Below, piece by piece: positions 49,873 through 60,516 of a stretch of DNA of 64,000 bases. The notes under the pieces were generated by a model. That model made no database searches. It was given only the letters and a program-made list of their open reading frames with translations, and was not told the DNA's origin. The stretch comes from Idiomarinaceae bacterium (GTDB taxonomy: Bacteria > Pseudomonadota > Gammaproteobacteria > Enterobacterales > Alteromonadaceae): assembly GCA_002685255.1 (NCBI GenBank), contig NYWU01000003.1, positions 113,116 through 177,115 of the forward strand, given 5' to 3'. Position numbers and translations under genes: made by a program. Position 1 is the first letter of the stretch. Every line of letters begins with the position of its first letter.

Positions 49873-51093
49873 TTAGGTCGCTGACTCCGGCTCTTCATAA
49901 CGCATCAACCGGTACGTAACGACAGCAATAATGCCAGTAGAGCCAATTACCCATGCCATCGCATAGTCGGTTAAGCCGCTGACTGAGTTGACGCCCATAG
50001 AAACTAGGCCTGCAATTAAAAACTGCAAACTCCCTGTCACCGCTGAAGCAGAGCCTGCGCGCTCTTGTTGGTTAGCCAGTGCCCCTGCCATGGCATTGGG
50101 GAAAACTAGGCCCAGCGTGGAGATGTAGGCGAATAACGGCACTAAAATGCCCCATACCGGTGCTTTTACATAGGCAGCAACCGCCATCCCCACTGAAACG
50201 ACCGCTAAAATAGGCAAAGATACGTTAAGAATTTTACGTGTTGGGTAATACTTTAATAGCCATCCGTTAAGCTGCGAAAAACCGATGATACCCACCGCGT
50301 TCGCGCCAAACAGCCAGCTATAAGCTGATGGTGTAAAGTCAAACAGCTCGATGAACATCAATGGCGAGCCTGTGATGTAAGCAAATAAGCCTGCTTGTGC
50401 AATGCCACCTGTCAGTGAGTAGCGCAGAAAGCTACGATCTTTTAAAACGTCCCAATAGGTTCGGCCACTATGTCGCATGCGCACGTCATAGCGACGCCCG
50501 CGGGTTTCAGGCAATACGAGATGAATAACAAAGGCGCACGCAACGCCGAGTACGCTGACAATCCAAAAAATCGCCCGCCAACCAAACCATTCAGTGACAT
50601 AGTTACCAAACAGCGGTGCCAAAATAGGCGCCACACCCATCACTAAAATCAAAAAGGAAAATACGCGCGCAGAAGCCTGCGGTGTGTAGAGATCACGCAC
50701 CACGGCACGAGCAATGACAATACCGGCACAAGCGCCAATCGCTTGGAAAAAGCGCAGCACGATTAACCATTCGATGTCAGGTGCCCAAGCACAGGCAATG
50801 GAAGTCACAACATAGATGGCGAGGCCAATATACAGCGGCTTTTTACGACCAAATTTATCCGTCGCCGTGCCGTAGAGTAACTGACCAATGAACAAGCCAA
50901 AAAAGAACGCGCTGAGCGAGAGCTCAACGCGATGTGTATCGGTTTGATAGTCTGCCGCAATTGCCGTAAATGCCGGCAAATACATGTCGATGGAAAGCGG
51001 CGCGAAAGCTGTCAGCAACGCAAGAATAATAACTACAAAATCGAATCGTGCTGAATCAGATACGGTAAAGGAATCGCGCTGCGTTCCACTCAT
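49873..51093 (-). CDS. Bcr/CflA-family multidrug efflux MFS transporter
   Basis: A 406-residue inner-membrane transporter with 12 helices and the Bcr/CflA start LLTAFAPLSIDMYLPAFTAIAADY. The loop KFGRKKPLYIGLA is the motif-A region (G-x-x-x-D-R-x-G-R-R variant) and ATDKFGRKK marks it. These proteins export drugs or metabolites such as amino acids. Downstream of the nucleotidase gene in direction; no functional link is seen. Specificity unknown. Confidence 0.88.
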   Translation of the reverse strand: MSGTQRDSFTVSDSARFDFVVIILALLTAFAPLSIDMYLPAFTAIAADYQTDTHRVELSLSAFFFGLFIGQLLYGTATDKFGRKKPLYIGLAIYVVTSIACAWAPDIEWLIVLRFFQAIGACAGIVIARAVVRDLYTPQASARVFSFLILVMGVAPILAPLFGNYVTEWFGWRAIFWIVSVLGVACAFVIHLVLPETRGRRYDVRMRHSGRTYWDVLKDRSFLRYSLTGGIAQAGLFAYITGSPLMFIELFDFTPSAYSWLFGANAVGIIGFSQLNGWLLKYYPTRKILNVSLPILAVVSVGMAVAAYVKAPVWGILVPLFAYISTLGLVFPNAMAGALANQQERAGSASAVTGSLQFLIAGLVSMGVNSVSGLTDYAMAWVIGSTGIIAVVTYRLMRYEEPESAT

Positions 51094-51103
51094 GTGTTCA
51101 CTC

Positions 51104-52879
51104 CTATTCTTTTACGGGTACAAACTCCTGCGTAGCAAACTGTGTTGGTCGCTTGAGTTGATCAAATTGGCGCACATAGTCCGCGAAGGCTTGTGCATAG
51201 TCGATACCGGTATTGTGGGCTCGACCCCGGTCAGACAACGTTAAAAAGGTTTTATAGCCACTTTGTCCACCAGCAATGTAACTATTAGTCACCACGCGAT
51301 AGGTATCCCGTGGTCTTACAGCTTTCCACGTTTGCTGCTCGTCATCCCACACTTTGATGTCGGAAATACGGTCTCCAAAGCCTTGCTGTAAGTTAATTGA
51401 GTACTGAATGTTCGCACCGTAAGGATAGGCACCGATATTATCGTCACCCGTTACGGCAAAATTCAGAGCCTCTTCCAAGACTTGCTTTAACTCAGAACCA
51501 CTGATCTCGATCGTCATCAACGTATTGCCGTACGGTAATAACTTGTATGCATCACCTACGGTAAAGGTGCCTGGCTCGATATCGCCACGTGACCCATCAC
51601 CGTTTTGAATCGCAAAATCAGCGTCAGGCGCTGCGGCTAAGAATGATTCGGCAATTAAACGTTGCAAGCCTGAACTTTGTTGCTGCCCACACTCGGCACG
51701 ACGTGGTGTGCCAATGGGTTGCGTACAAATGCGCTGTGGCACCTTAGCTAAGACTTCATTGGCAAACGCGTCAATCTGTTGTTGGTACGTATCCAACCAC
51801 GCTTGCTGCTGTGTATCGGGTTCTATGCGCGTAAAAACGCCCGATTGGTCCAACGCATCAAGTACCGGCTGTACGGTCGTTACTGCGCCCGCCTTGGGCT
51901 GTACATCAGAGCCAATCAAATAGTGCGGACGCCCCGAGCAACTTGCCACCCGATCACCATCAAAGGTGACGTGTAGCTCACCGACTACCTGGCTGTATTT
52001 ATACGCATGCGCGATACAAACCGGATCGCCTTCCGCGTTGGTCACCTGCGTTGGGTAAGCACCGTCGGCATCGATACCGAACGCGCTAAAATCCCCGAGC
52101 AAAGTGTGCGAATCACCACCAATAATAACATCCACGCCCGGCAACTTGCCGGCGAAGTCGATATCATTTTGGTATTGCACATGCGTTAATAGAATAATCT
52201 TTTCAATACCCTGCGCCTGCAGTGCCGCAACGCTACGCTGAGCAGCGGCTAATTCATCGGTTAACCGTGTGGTTTTATCCGGGTGCGAGGTTTGCATAGT
52301 GCGCTGGGCGATGGTTAAACCAACCAGCCCAAGCGACTGCCCATTACGCTGAATAATCGTATAAGGCTGAAAAGAATCCGTTGCCGTTTGCGGTGTTAAC
52401 GGCGAAACACCAATTTCGGGTTCAATATTGGCGGACAACTTCGCGGTATTACAGCGCGTCGTTCCAAGCTGATCTAAAAAGGTTTTTAATCCAGCATCCC
52501 CGGTATCAAATTCATGATTCCCAATGGTGAACGCATCAAAGCAGGTATCGTTCATAAAGCGCGCATCGGCGGCGCTACCCAAGCGTTTGAAAAACACGCT
52601 ACCGGTAATGGCATCGCCCGCATGTAATGTCAGAACGTTTTGGTTGTTCTGTCTAATCTGGTCAATCATCGCCGTCATACGCGGGAAGCCACCCGTTTCG
52701 ACTTGCCACGCCTGCCCTGCCCAATCAAAGCTTAATTCGCTCGGAGCTAGGTGCGAGTGATGATCGTTAATATGTGCAATAGTCAATTCAAAAGGCTTCG
52801 GCGCCACGGGTTGTTGCGGCGTAGAAGCGCAGGCACCCAACAAAGTAAGCGCCAGCGACGAAATTACAACCTGTTTCAT
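51104..52879 (-). CDS. Bifunctional UDP-sugar hydrolase/5'-nucleotidase lipoprotein
   Basis: A 591-residue periplasmic-type lipoprotein (lipobox LLGAC, Cys17). The metallophosphatase domain has IAHINDHHSHLAP, LHAGDAITGSVFF, FTIGNHEFDTGDAG and VIIGGDSHTLLG; the C-terminal 5'-nucleotidase domain covers about 400-590. It can dephosphorylate nucleotides outside the cytoplasm for scavenging. It overlaps the 2OG-oxygenase-like gene by four bases (ATGA junction), so they are one operon. Confidence 0.88.
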   Translation of the reverse strand: MKQVVISSLALTLLGACASTPQQPVAPKPFELTIAHINDHHSHLAPSELSFDWAGQAWQVETGGFPRMTAMIDQIRQNNQNVLTLHAGDAITGSVFFKRLGSAADARFMNDTCFDAFTIGNHEFDTGDAGLKTFLDQLGTTRCNTAKLSANIEPEIGVSPLTPQTATDSFQPYTIIQRNGQSLGLVGLTIAQRTMQTSHPDKTTRLTDELAAAQRSVAALQAQGIEKIILLTHVQYQNDIDFAGKLPGVDVIIGGDSHTLLGDFSAFGIDADGAYPTQVTNAEGDPVCIAHAYKYSQVVGELHVTFDGDRVASCSGRPHYLIGSDVQPKAGAVTTVQPVLDALDQSGVFTRIEPDTQQQAWLDTYQQQIDAFANEVLAKVPQRICTQPIGTPRRAECGQQQSSGLQRLIAESFLAAAPDADFAIQNGDGSRGDIEPGTFTVGDAYKLLPYGNTLMTIEISGSELKQVLEEALNFAVTGDDNIGAYPYGANIQYSINLQQGFGDRISDIKVWDDEQQTWKAVRPRDTYRVVTNSYIAGGQSGYKTFLTLSDRGRAHNTGIDYAQAFADYVRQFDQLKRPTQFATQEFVPVKE

Positions 52880-53820
52880 TTTATCAAACCTATTTCGCGT
52901 AACCGTTCCATCAGATAGTCATCCGCGGTAATAGGTTCATCTTTTTGTGGATTTTCTTCAGAAATACATGATTCCAACGGTGTAATCATTACATCAGGAT
53001 TAAAATGCAAAAAGAACGGAATCGAATAACGCGATTTAGCGCTGTAAGGCATCGGTGGGTTCACCACGCGGTGAGTTGTTGACGGCAACTGGTGGTTAGT
53101 GAGTCGTTGCAGCATGTCACCCACGTTACAAATAATAGCGCCTTCAATAATGGTGACCGGCACCCAGGTACCGTCCTTCGCCAATACTTCAAGCCCAGGT
53201 TCACGCGAGCCCACCAACAACGTCAGCACGTTGATATCCTCATGCGCACCAGCGCGCACCGACGGTGTCCCTTCATCGATAATCGGTGGGTAGTGCAGCG
53301 GACGAAGGATTGAATTACCCAAGTTGACTTTGTCGCGAAAGAAATCTCGCGGCTGGTCTAAAAACACAGCTAACGCGTCTAATACCTTGTTGCCTAGTTT
53401 ATCAAGCTCTTGATAGATCAACGTCATATCGCGCTTAAACTCAGGCATTTCCTCGGGCCACACGTTGGGTAACAACTGTGGATATGGCGGCTCGCCTTCC
53501 AGCTCACGCCCCACGTGCCAGAACTCTTTTAAATCGACATGTTTTGCATCTTTTGCAATCTCGGTACCAAACGGCGTATAACCCCGTGCACCCCCTTCTC
53601 CTGGTCGGTGATATTTCATTTTCACGTCTTCGGGCAGTGCGAATAGCTCACGGCAAGTATCCAGAGCTCGTTCAATCAACTGTGTATCAACACCATGATT
53701 TGTCAGCGCAATAAATCCATATTCTTCGTAGCCGTTACCGACATCCTTAGTAAATGCTTGAAAATCTTCGTCGTAACGACGCATATCCACGTGGGGAATT
53801 GAGTGATTAGTTGATTGCAT
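52876..53820 (-). CDS. 2-oxoglutarate/Fe(II)-dependent oxygenase (IPNS-like)
   Basis: A 314-residue enzyme of the isopenicillin-N-synthase-like family. Fe ligands HxD (AHEDINVL) and the distal His (STTHRVVNP), then RYSIPFF (the Arg-x-Ser that binds 2-oxoglutarate). The start is the DIOX_N domain (FIALTNHGVDTQLIERALDTCRELFALP). Substrate unknown. Its last bases overlap the nucleotidase start, so it may act on a nucleoside-derived compound, but that is inference only. Confidence 0.87.
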   Translation of the reverse strand: MQSTNHSIPHVDMRRYDEDFQAFTKDVGNGYEEYGFIALTNHGVDTQLIERALDTCRELFALPEDVKMKYHRPGEGGARGYTPFGTEIAKDAKHVDLKEFWHVGRELEGEPPYPQLLPNVWPEEMPEFKRDMTLIYQELDKLGNKVLDALAVFLDQPRDFFRDKVNLGNSILRPLHYPPIIDEGTPSVRAGAHEDINVLTLLVGSREPGLEVLAKDGTWVPVTIIEGAIICNVGDMLQRLTNHQLPSTTHRVVNPPMPYSAKSRYSIPFFLHFNPDVMITPLESCISEENPQKDEPITADDYLMERLREIGLIK

Positions 53821-53886
53821 GGGTACATCCGTAAATTGTCGAAAAACAGCAAAACAAAAGGCTGTATAGTTTAAAAAGAAACCGCT

Positions 53887-54453
53887 TTAATCACAAGCGT
53901 TGAGGGCTTCACGTACCGGTCTAAAACTGCGTCGATGAATGACACATGGCCCATGTAGCTTCAGTAATTCAAGGTGACGCGCGGTGCCGTAGGCTTTGTG
54001 GCGATCGAACTCATACTGTGGGTAGGTTTGGTGCCACTCCAGCATTTGTCGATCCCGTTCAACTTTTGCGAGTATTGATGCCGCAGCGATGGTCGGTTCA
54101 CTGGCGTCACCGCCCACGACAGCGCGCGCTGGCACGGCGAGGTCAGGTACACGATTGCCATCCACAAGCACCTCACTCGGGGCTTCTGGCAGCGCTTCCA
54201 CTGCACGCTTCATCGCCAGCATTGACGCCCACAGAATATTGAGTTGGTCAATTTCGTCGACATCACTTTGTGCGATACTCCAATACAGCGCCTTTGCTTT
54301 TATCTCTTCACTCAAGCGCTCGCGTTTTTTTGCGCTCAACTTTTTAGAGTCATTGAGTCCCTCGATCGGCTGTTCGGGGTCTAAAATAACAGCAGCGGCT
54401 ACAACAGGTCCTGCGATTGGGCCACGCCCTGCTTCATCTACTCCACAAATCAT
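53887..54453 (-). CDS. rnhB: Ribonuclease HII
   Basis: A 188-residue RNase HII that removes ribonucleotides from DNA. The DEAGRGP motif ([16 protein letters not shown]) with Asp6-Glu7, Asp in VLVDGNRVP and the C-terminal Asp region ([11 protein letters not shown]) form the active site. The length is typical. It stands alone between the oxygenase and AbgT genes. Confidence 0.95.
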   Translation of the reverse strand: MICGVDEAGRGPIAGPVVAAAVILDPEQPIEGLNDSKKLSAKKRERLSEEIKAKALYWSIAQSDVDEIDQLNILWASMLAMKRAVEALPEAPSEVLVDGNRVPDLAVPARAVVGGDASEPTIAAASILAKVERDRQMLEWHQTYPQYEFDRHKAYGTARHLELLKLHGPCVIHRRSFRPVREALNACD

Positions 54454-54546
54454 CGCGTAAAGTCTCTACCTTCGTTTTTTAACACTGTGATAACATTTTC
54501 CACAGCATTTTTAATTTAACCATTCTAACTTTAATAAGAGGATACC

Positions 54547-56118
54547 ATGAGCGATTCTGAAACGCCTACGCCTACGGCCAAACAGTCGCCGAATACATTG
54601 CTGAATCGATTCCTAGATGGCATCGAAAAAGTCGGTAATAAGCTACCGGACCCGGCAGTGATGTTCTTTGGCTTACTGATTATTGTTGCCTTTGTTTCGT
54701 GGGGGCTTTCGTATGTCGACTTTGCCGAACGCCACCCCGTCACCGGTGATGCCATCTCTATCACCAATTTATTAGCGAGCGATCAACTGACCTCGTTCCT
54801 CACGGGTATGGTCAATACCTTTATGACCTTTGCGCCACTCGGCGTGGTCTTAGTCGCCATGTTAGGTGTCGGGGTAGCAGAACGCTCGGGCTTTATTAAC
54901 GTGGGTATCAAATTGATGCTGCGTGTTACACCCAAAATGCTGTTAACCCCCATGCTTATTTTGGTTGCAATAGTCAGTCACACTGCTGTAGATGCGGGTT
55001 ATGTGTTAGTTATCCCGTTAGGCGGTGTTATTTTCTACGCAGCGGGACGTCATCCACTAGCGGGTATCGCAGCCGCATTTGCCGGTGTCTCAGGGGGCTT
55101 TAGCGCGAACTTTGTGCCCTCGGCGATTGATCCCTTACTGCAAGGCTTTACCGAGAGCGCTGCACAGATTATTGATCCTTCAGTACAACTGAACCCACTT
55201 AACAACTATGCATTCACTGCCGCCTCTTCACTGGTGGTCGTTGCTATTGGTTGGTTTTTAACGGACAAAGTCATTGAGCCACGCCTTAAAAATGTGCCCA
55301 TTGATGGCGACCAAGAGGATATGCCGCAACTTGATGATGTCACGCCGCAAGATAAAAAAGCGTTTAAAACCGCGGTGATCACCATGCTCGCGGGTGCCGC
55401 CCTGCTGACCTATCTTGCAGTCATAGACCAGTCACCACTCGCCGACAGCGAGGGCAACCTTGCCAGTGTCACGGCGCCTATATTTGGCATGATTGTACCG
55501 CTGATTTTCTTGTTCTTCGTGGTACCAGGCATTGTGCACGGCTTTGTCGCGAAAACCTTTACTAACTCACAGGATGTCATCAAGGCGATGTCGACCGCGA
55601 TGGAAGGTATGGCGTACTACATTGTCATGGCATTCTTCTGCGCGCTGTTTATTAAAGCATTCGGCGATTCACAGCTAGGTACGTTGCTGTCCGTCAAAGG
55701 TGCCACCTTCCTCGCTTCATTGGAGTTGTCTGGTGGGGTGACCATGGTGGGTATTGTTTTTCTAGTGGCGTTTATCAACCTGTTTGTTGGCTCATCATCC
55801 GCTAAATGGGCGCTGATTTCGCCGATTTTAGTACCGATGTTGATGCAACTCGGTTACTCGCCTGATTTGACGCAGGCCGCCTATCGAGTCGGGGATTCAA
55901 GCAGTAACATTATTACGCCGTTATTGCCCTACTTCCCACTGATCGTGTTGTACTGTCAGCGCTATGTTAAGAGTACGGGCATTGGTACCTTAGTCTCCAT
56001 GATGCTACCGTACTCGATTGCGTTACTGGTTATTTGGTCTATTTTCTTGGTCCTTTACTGGACACTCGGCATTCCGCTGGGCTTTGGCTCAAGCTACGCT
56101 TACCCAGCAGCCGGCTAA
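54547..56118 (+). CDS. AbgT-family transporter
   Basis: A 523-residue membrane transporter with about 11-13 helices and the AbgT signature: [62 protein letters not shown] and [18 protein letters not shown]. Known members move p-aminobenzoyl-glutamate or export sulfonamide-like antimetabolites. No abgAB hydrolase is adjacent. Its 3' end overlaps the convergent chemotaxis-type gene by four bases. Confidence 0.9.
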   Translation: MSDSETPTPTAKQSPNTLLNRFLDGIEKVGNKLPDPAVMFFGLLIIVAFVSWGLSYVDFAERHPVTGDAISITNLLASDQLTSFLTGMVNTFMTFAPLGVVLVAMLGVGVAERSGFINVGIKLMLRVTPKMLLTPMLILVAIVSHTAVDAGYVLVIPLGGVIFYAAGRHPLAGIAAAFAGVSGGFSANFVPSAIDPLLQGFTESAAQIIDPSVQLNPLNNYAFTAASSLVVVAIGWFLTDKVIEPRLKNVPIDGDQEDMPQLDDVTPQDKKAFKTAVITMLAGAALLTYLAVIDQSPLADSEGNLASVTAPIFGMIVPLIFLFFVVPGIVHGFVAKTFTNSQDVIKAMSTAMEGMAYYIVMAFFCALFIKAFGDSQLGTLLSVKGATFLASLELSGGVTMVGIVFLVAFINLFVGSSSAKWALISPILVPMLMQLGYSPDLTQAAYRVGDSSSNIITPLLPYFPLIVLYCQRYVKSTGIGTLVSMMLPYSIALLVIWSIFLVLYWTLGIPLGFGSSYAYPAAG

Positions 56119-57419
56119 TGACCCACGTTCAAGCGGGCGACAGCGTTCACTACGTTGTTCGCCCCTTGATCAATTTCCTCCATAATGGCACGAATCTCCT
56201 GCATCTGTTCTTCGCCGGTTTGCGCGACCTGCTGGATCGCCGCCATATTTTCAGAAATTCGGGCAGAAACGCCCTCACTCATGGTCATCACTTGACTGAT
56301 CTCAGCCGTTGCCTGCGTTGTCCGGTTTGCCAACTGCCGCACTTCGTCCGCCACCACAGCAAAGCCCCGTCCATGTTCACCGGCACGCGCAGCCTCAATC
56401 GCCGCATTCAGTGCTAACAGGTTGGTTTGATCAGCAAGACCATTAATGGTTTTTACCGTTTCACTGATTTTAACCGACTGCGACTTGAGTTCTTGCACCA
56501 CCGCATCGGCTTGTTCACTCCGTTTGACGATGTCCGCTGCCGTATTCGCATTACGTTGAATACCTTTCATTGCATCTTTAACAATATGCGCCGTTTGTAG
56601 CGAAGTACTCTGAGCGATTTCAGCCGCTTCTTCAGCCTGCTGCGAAGCAACGGCTTGCTCGGTTATATCGGTCGCAAACTTAATAATCGATTGCACTGTG
56701 CCGGTTTCATCTTTAATCGGATTATAGGTCGCTTCTAAATAAATATTCTCGCCATTTTTGCGATTACGTTTAAACTGACCGGCTTCAAACTGACCTTGGC
56801 TCAACTTTTGCCAAAAGTCAGGATGTTTTTGATAGAAACTGTCATCACAGAATATTCGATGATGTTTACCCTGAATATCCTCGAGTCGATAACCCATGGT
56901 TCGGCAAAAGTTATCATTTGCCCACAACACGTGACCTTGGGTATCAAACTCAATGGCCGCCATCGAACGGCTAATCGCCTCGGTAATCGAACGTTGTCGA
57001 TTAAGCTGCGCCACCTCGGCGGTGACATCCGAAGCAATTTTCATAATACGATTCACACGCCCCTGAGCATCACGCACGGGAAAGTATGTCGCCTCTAACC
57101 ACAGTTCTTCACCTGTCGGACGTCGACGCTTAAACCGGCCTTTTTTCGCAATACCCTGGGCGAGATCACGCCAAAACTGGCGGTAATCATCCGAAGAAGC
57201 AAGCTCGCTATCACAGAACTGTCGATGGTGACGTCCGACGATAGCCTCTAATGAACACTGCATCGCGCCTAAAAACACACTGTTAGCATCAATGACGTCA
57301 CCTGCTGGGGTAAAATCGATGCGTGCGACGTGGTTATCAATTGCGTCAAATGTCGACTGTAGCTGCGAAGCAACTTGCTGTGCTGCTTCAAGCTGTTGTT
57401 TTAATTGCCGATTAAACAT
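56115..57419 (-). CDS. Soluble PAS-PAS methyl-accepting protein (BdlA-like)
   Basis: A 434-residue cytoplasmic chemoreceptor-type protein, paralogous to 9349-10668. Two PAS domains (about 20-135 and 140-260; HHRQFCDSE and HHRIFCDDS with [23 protein letters not shown]) and a methyl-accepting domain with [18 protein letters not shown] and [13 protein letters not shown]. No membrane helices. GGAGG six bases before ATG 57419 fixes the start. The PAS cysteines recur in both copies and could bind a cofactor or sense redox. A BdlA-like role in biofilm dispersal is inferred from domain order. Confidence 0.86.
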   Translation of the reverse strand: MFNRQLKQQLEAAQQVASQLQSTFDAIDNHVARIDFTPAGDVIDANSVFLGAMQCSLEAIVGRHHRQFCDSELASSDDYRQFWRDLAQGIAKKGRFKRRRPTGEELWLEATYFPVRDAQGRVNRIMKIASDVTAEVAQLNRQRSITEAISRSMAAIEFDTQGHVLWANDNFCRTMGYRLEDIQGKHHRIFCDDSFYQKHPDFWQKLSQGQFEAGQFKRNRKNGENIYLEATYNPIKDETGTVQSIIKFATDITEQAVASQQAEEAAEIAQSTSLQTAHIVKDAMKGIQRNANTAADIVKRSEQADAVVQELKSQSVKISETVKTINGLADQTNLLALNAAIEAARAGEHGRGFAVVADEVRQLANRTTQATAEISQVMTMSEGVSARISENMAAIQQVAQTGEEQMQEIRAIMEEIDQGANNVVNAVARLNVGH

Positions 57420-57498
57420 ACTTTCCTCCGGCATTTTAGAGTATGCACTCTAAAATTTGTTACTACCAATCCTTACAACTAAGTGATGGGTTTATCTC

Positions 57499-57915
57499 TT
57501 AAGCTTTGGATGGATTAAAGGTGATTTCCCATAGGTGGCCATCAGGGTCTTTAAAGTAGGCACCGTAGCAATGCCAAGGTTGCCAATGGGGTGGCTTGAT
57601 GGATTCTGCAAAGGCATGCATCGCACGATCAAATAAGGCTTCCACCGCAGCTTCCGATTCCACATTAAGGCTTTGCATCGTGGTACCCATGCAAGGCGAG
57701 TGGACGCTATTGATCTCTAGTTGGCGATTAAAGCTCTCGCGTGGCCAAAGTGCAATTTTTACGTTCCCCTGCGGCGAAAAAAATGCCACTTGAGTGTCAT
57801 CTTCTCGATTACCTTGCAAGCCTTTATTAGGCCAATCAAATACTTGATTGTAAAACTCAAAACTTCGATTGAGGTCATCGACAACCAAAGTAATGACACT
57901 TAAATATCCACTCAT
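57499..57915 (-). CDS. VOC-superfamily (glyoxalase-like) protein
   Basis: A 138-residue vicinal-oxygen-chelate protein with two beta-alpha-beta-beta-beta modules: the first VVDDLNRSFEFYNQVFDWP, the last HWQPWHCYGAYFKDPDGHLWEITFNPS. A metal Glu/His set is only partly visible, so it may be a binding protein or an enzyme. Similar proteins detoxify methylglyoxal or bind antibiotics. No neighbour clarifies it. Confidence 0.8.
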   Translation of the reverse strand: MSGYLSVITLVVDDLNRSFEFYNQVFDWPNKGLQGNREDDTQVAFFSPQGNVKIALWPRESFNRQLEINSVHSPCMGTTMQSLNVESEAAVEALFDRAMHAFAESIKPPHWQPWHCYGAYFKDPDGHLWEITFNPSKA

Positions 57916-58012
57916 ACGACCTTTTAAACTCCATTTAAACTAAGCTAGGCACTCACCCCAAAGTGCGCTATTCTCCGCGCCAATCACTTGATTTGCACTA
58001 AAGGGGGAGATA

Positions 58013-58906
58013 ATGGAAAACGACAAAAAGGCGTTTCTTTATGCACTTTCCGCTGTGTTGCTATGGTCTACGGTAGCAACCGCCTTCAAGATCACGCTTA
58101 ACTACCTCTCCCCCCTGCAAATGGTGACCGCTGCGAGTGCCGTTTCATGCCTCGTACTGACCCTCGTTGCATTCATTCAAGGTAAGCAAGCGCAACTTTT
58201 GCTTGAGCTGCGCCGGATGCCTCTTTACTACCTTTTAATTGGTGTGCTCAACCCCACGGTGTACTACTTAGTGTTGTTCGAGGCCTACTCGTTGCTTCCC
58301 GCATCGGAGGCTCAACCGCTCAATTATACCTGGGCCATTGCGCTCACATTTATGGCAGCGGTATTACTTAAACAAAAAATTCGTAAGCGGGATTGGTTTG
58401 CCAGCGCCTTGGGCTATTTAGGTGTGCTGGTGATTGCGACGCGTGGCGATATTATAGGACTTTCATTCAGTAATCTAGAGGGCGTTTTATGGGCACTACT
58501 ATCGACCTTTCTTTGGGCCTTATACTGGATTATCAATACCAAACGTAACGCTGATTCGGTCGTACAGTTAGTGCTTGCTTTCGGTTTATCGCTTCCGTTC
58601 TTGTGGGTAGCATCAGTATGGTTTGACGATTGGAGCGGGATCCCATGGCAAGGATGGCTGGCAGTGAGCTATGTCGGCTTATTTGAAATGGGTATTACGT
58701 TCTTGCTGTGGATGAGCGCAATGAAAACCGCAACCAATACATCACTTATTAGTAATTTGATATTTTTATCGCCGTTTATTTCGCTGATTTTACTCAACCA
58801 AATCATTGGCGAAACCATACACATGAGCACTATCGCTGGCTTAGTGCTGATTATCACCGGGTTAGTCTTTCAGCGCATTCGCATTAAAAAGAAATCCCTT
58901 GGTTAA
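58013..58906 (+). CDS. EamA-family DMT transporter
   Basis: A 297-residue inner-membrane protein with ten helices in two EamA repeats; it starts KKAFLYALSAVLLWSTVATAFKITL. GGGGG eight bases before ATG 58013 is the ribosome site. Members of this family export metabolites such as amino acids. A bidirectional terminator separates it from bkdB. Confidence 0.87.
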   Translation: MENDKKAFLYALSAVLLWSTVATAFKITLNYLSPLQMVTAASAVSCLVLTLVAFIQGKQAQLLLELRRMPLYYLLIGVLNPTVYYLVLFEAYSLLPASEAQPLNYTWAIALTFMAAVLLKQKIRKRDWFASALGYLGVLVIATRGDIIGLSFSNLEGVLWALLSTFLWALYWIINTKRNADSVVQLVLAFGLSLPFLWVASVWFDDWSGIPWQGWLAVSYVGLFEMGITFLLWMSAMKTATNTSLISNLIFLSPFISLILLNQIIGETIHMSTIAGLVLIITGLVFQRIRIKKKSLG

Positions 58907-58914
58907 TGACCATT

Positions 58915-58944
58915 AAAAAAGGCGCTCTGTGGAGCGCCTTTTTT
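58915..58944. terminator. Bidirectional terminator between eamA-like and bkdB genes
   Basis: GGCGCTC (58921-58927) pairs with GAGCGCC (58932-58938), with A-run before and T-run after, so it can stop both convergent units. Confidence 0.92.
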
Positions 58945-58957
58945 CTAGTCAGTCCCG

Positions 58958-60505
58958 TTAGACCATATTCACCAGCATGCTGGTGGGATCTTCAAGAAAC
59001 TCTTGCCAACGCTTATTAAAGCGCGCGATGGTGCCGCCATCGATAATACGGTGGTCGCCTGACCAGCTCACCGTCATCATCTTACGTGCAACCACTTGAC
59101 CATTCGCATCAAAACGTGGCAACTCTTGTACTTTACCTAATGCGACAATCGCTGCTTCCGGCTTATTAATAATCGGCGTTGCCACCGTGCCGCCAATAAC
59201 ACCGATGTTTGAAATGCTGATGGTACCGCCTTTCATATCGGCTTGTGGTACTTTGCCCTCGCGTGCCGCTTGGGTCAGACGTGTCACTTCATTTGCCACA
59301 TCAATAATACTCTTGTTTTGTACCTGTTTTACATTAGGTACCAACAAGCCGATTTTGGTATCAACCGCCATGCCGATATTGTGGTCGTCAAAATAAGTGA
59401 CTTCCGTGCAATCATCGTTGACCTGCGCGTTCATGATCGGGAACTCTTTCAGCGCCAATGACAGCGCCTTAATAAAGAACGGCATCACCGTAAGGCGAAC
59501 ACCTTGTTCTTTATATTGCTCTTTGAGTTTTTCACGCAATGCAATCAAGTTCGTCAGGTCAAACTCGTCCGAGTAAGTGAAGTGCGGAATGGTACTGACA
59601 GAGTTCATCATCTGCTTCGCCATCGCCGCTTTCACACCACGGATTGCTTCGGTACGCGTACCACCGCTCTGCTGTGCAGGAGTCTTCGTTTGCTGTTGTG
59701 TACTCGCTTGTGGTGCTAACTTATCACCCGCGACAAAGTCTTTAATGTCTTGTTTTAACACTCGACCTTTTTTACCCGAACCTGGCACGTCCGCGATGTT
59801 AATGCTATTTTCACGCGCTAAACGACGCACCGCAGGACTCGCGACGGCCTTACCTTGACGTGCTGGCTGCGCAGGTTCTGCACCGCCATCTGCCGACTGG
59901 CTTGGGGTATTCTTCTGTTGCGCTTGCGCTGAATCTTTAGCCTGCTTGCTTGGTTCAACACCACCCGCAGGTTGCAGCGCGAATAACGGTTTATGAACCT
60001 CAGCGATATCACCTTTCTTGTGATAAAGCTTAACCACTTTGCCGTCTTCTTTAGCCGGGATTTCAACTGTTGCTTTGTCAGTCATGACTTCGACAACGGG
60101 CTGATCTTCTTTGACCTCATCGCCTTCGCTGACGAGCCACTCAACGATTTCGCATTCCACGATACCTTCGCCGATATCCGGCAGGATGAAATCAGTGGTT
60201 TCAGCATCATCCGAAGAAGCAGGTGCAGCATCGTCAGATGCCGGCGCAGCATCATCAGAAGCATCACCTTCGGCGTTGATGCGGAACAACGGCTCATGAA
60301 CTTTTGCGATATCGCCTTTCTGGTAATACAGCTTCTCAACAACGCCATCATCCTTCGCAGGAATTTCAACCATCGCCTTGTCGGTCATTACTTCAACAAC
60401 CGGCTGGTCTTCTTTTACGGTATCGCCTTCGGCTACAAGCCATTCAACAATTTCACACTCGACGATGCCTTCACCAATATCCGGCAGAATAAAATCTTTA
60501 CTCAT
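58958..60505 (-). CDS. bkdB: Branched-chain 2-oxoacid dehydrogenase E2 (two lipoyl domains)
   Basis: A 515-residue dihydrolipoyl acyltransferase. Two N-terminal lipoyl domains have their lipoyl lysines at Lys43 (MTDKAMVE) and Lys144 (MTDKATVE); they are nearly identical, so a recent duplication is likely. A peripheral subunit-binding domain (about 222-258: ASPAVRRLARENSINIADVPGSG) precedes the catalytic domain with WSGDHRIIDGGT. It sits third in the E1alpha-E1beta-E2 operon. Ala/Asp-rich linkers are typical. E3 is not in the window. Confidence 0.93.
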   Translation of the reverse strand: MSKDFILPDIGEGIVECEIVEWLVAEGDTVKEDQPVVEVMTDKAMVEIPAKDDGVVEKLYYQKGDIAKVHEPLFRINAEGDASDDAAPASDDAAPASSDDAETTDFILPDIGEGIVECEIVEWLVSEGDEVKEDQPVVEVMTDKATVEIPAKEDGKVVKLYHKKGDIAEVHKPLFALQPAGGVEPSKQAKDSAQAQQKNTPSQSADGGAEPAQPARQGKAVASPAVRRLARENSINIADVPGSGKKGRVLKQDIKDFVAGDKLAPQASTQQQTKTPAQQSGGTRTEAIRGVKAAMAKQMMNSVSTIPHFTYSDEFDLTNLIALREKLKEQYKEQGVRLTVMPFFIKALSLALKEFPIMNAQVNDDCTEVTYFDDHNIGMAVDTKIGLLVPNVKQVQNKSIIDVANEVTRLTQAAREGKVPQADMKGGTISISNIGVIGGTVATPIINKPEAAIVALGKVQELPRFDANGQVVARKMMTVSWSGDHRIIDGGTIARFNKRWQEFLEDPTSMLVNMV

Positions 60506-60516
60506 GACATTGACCC

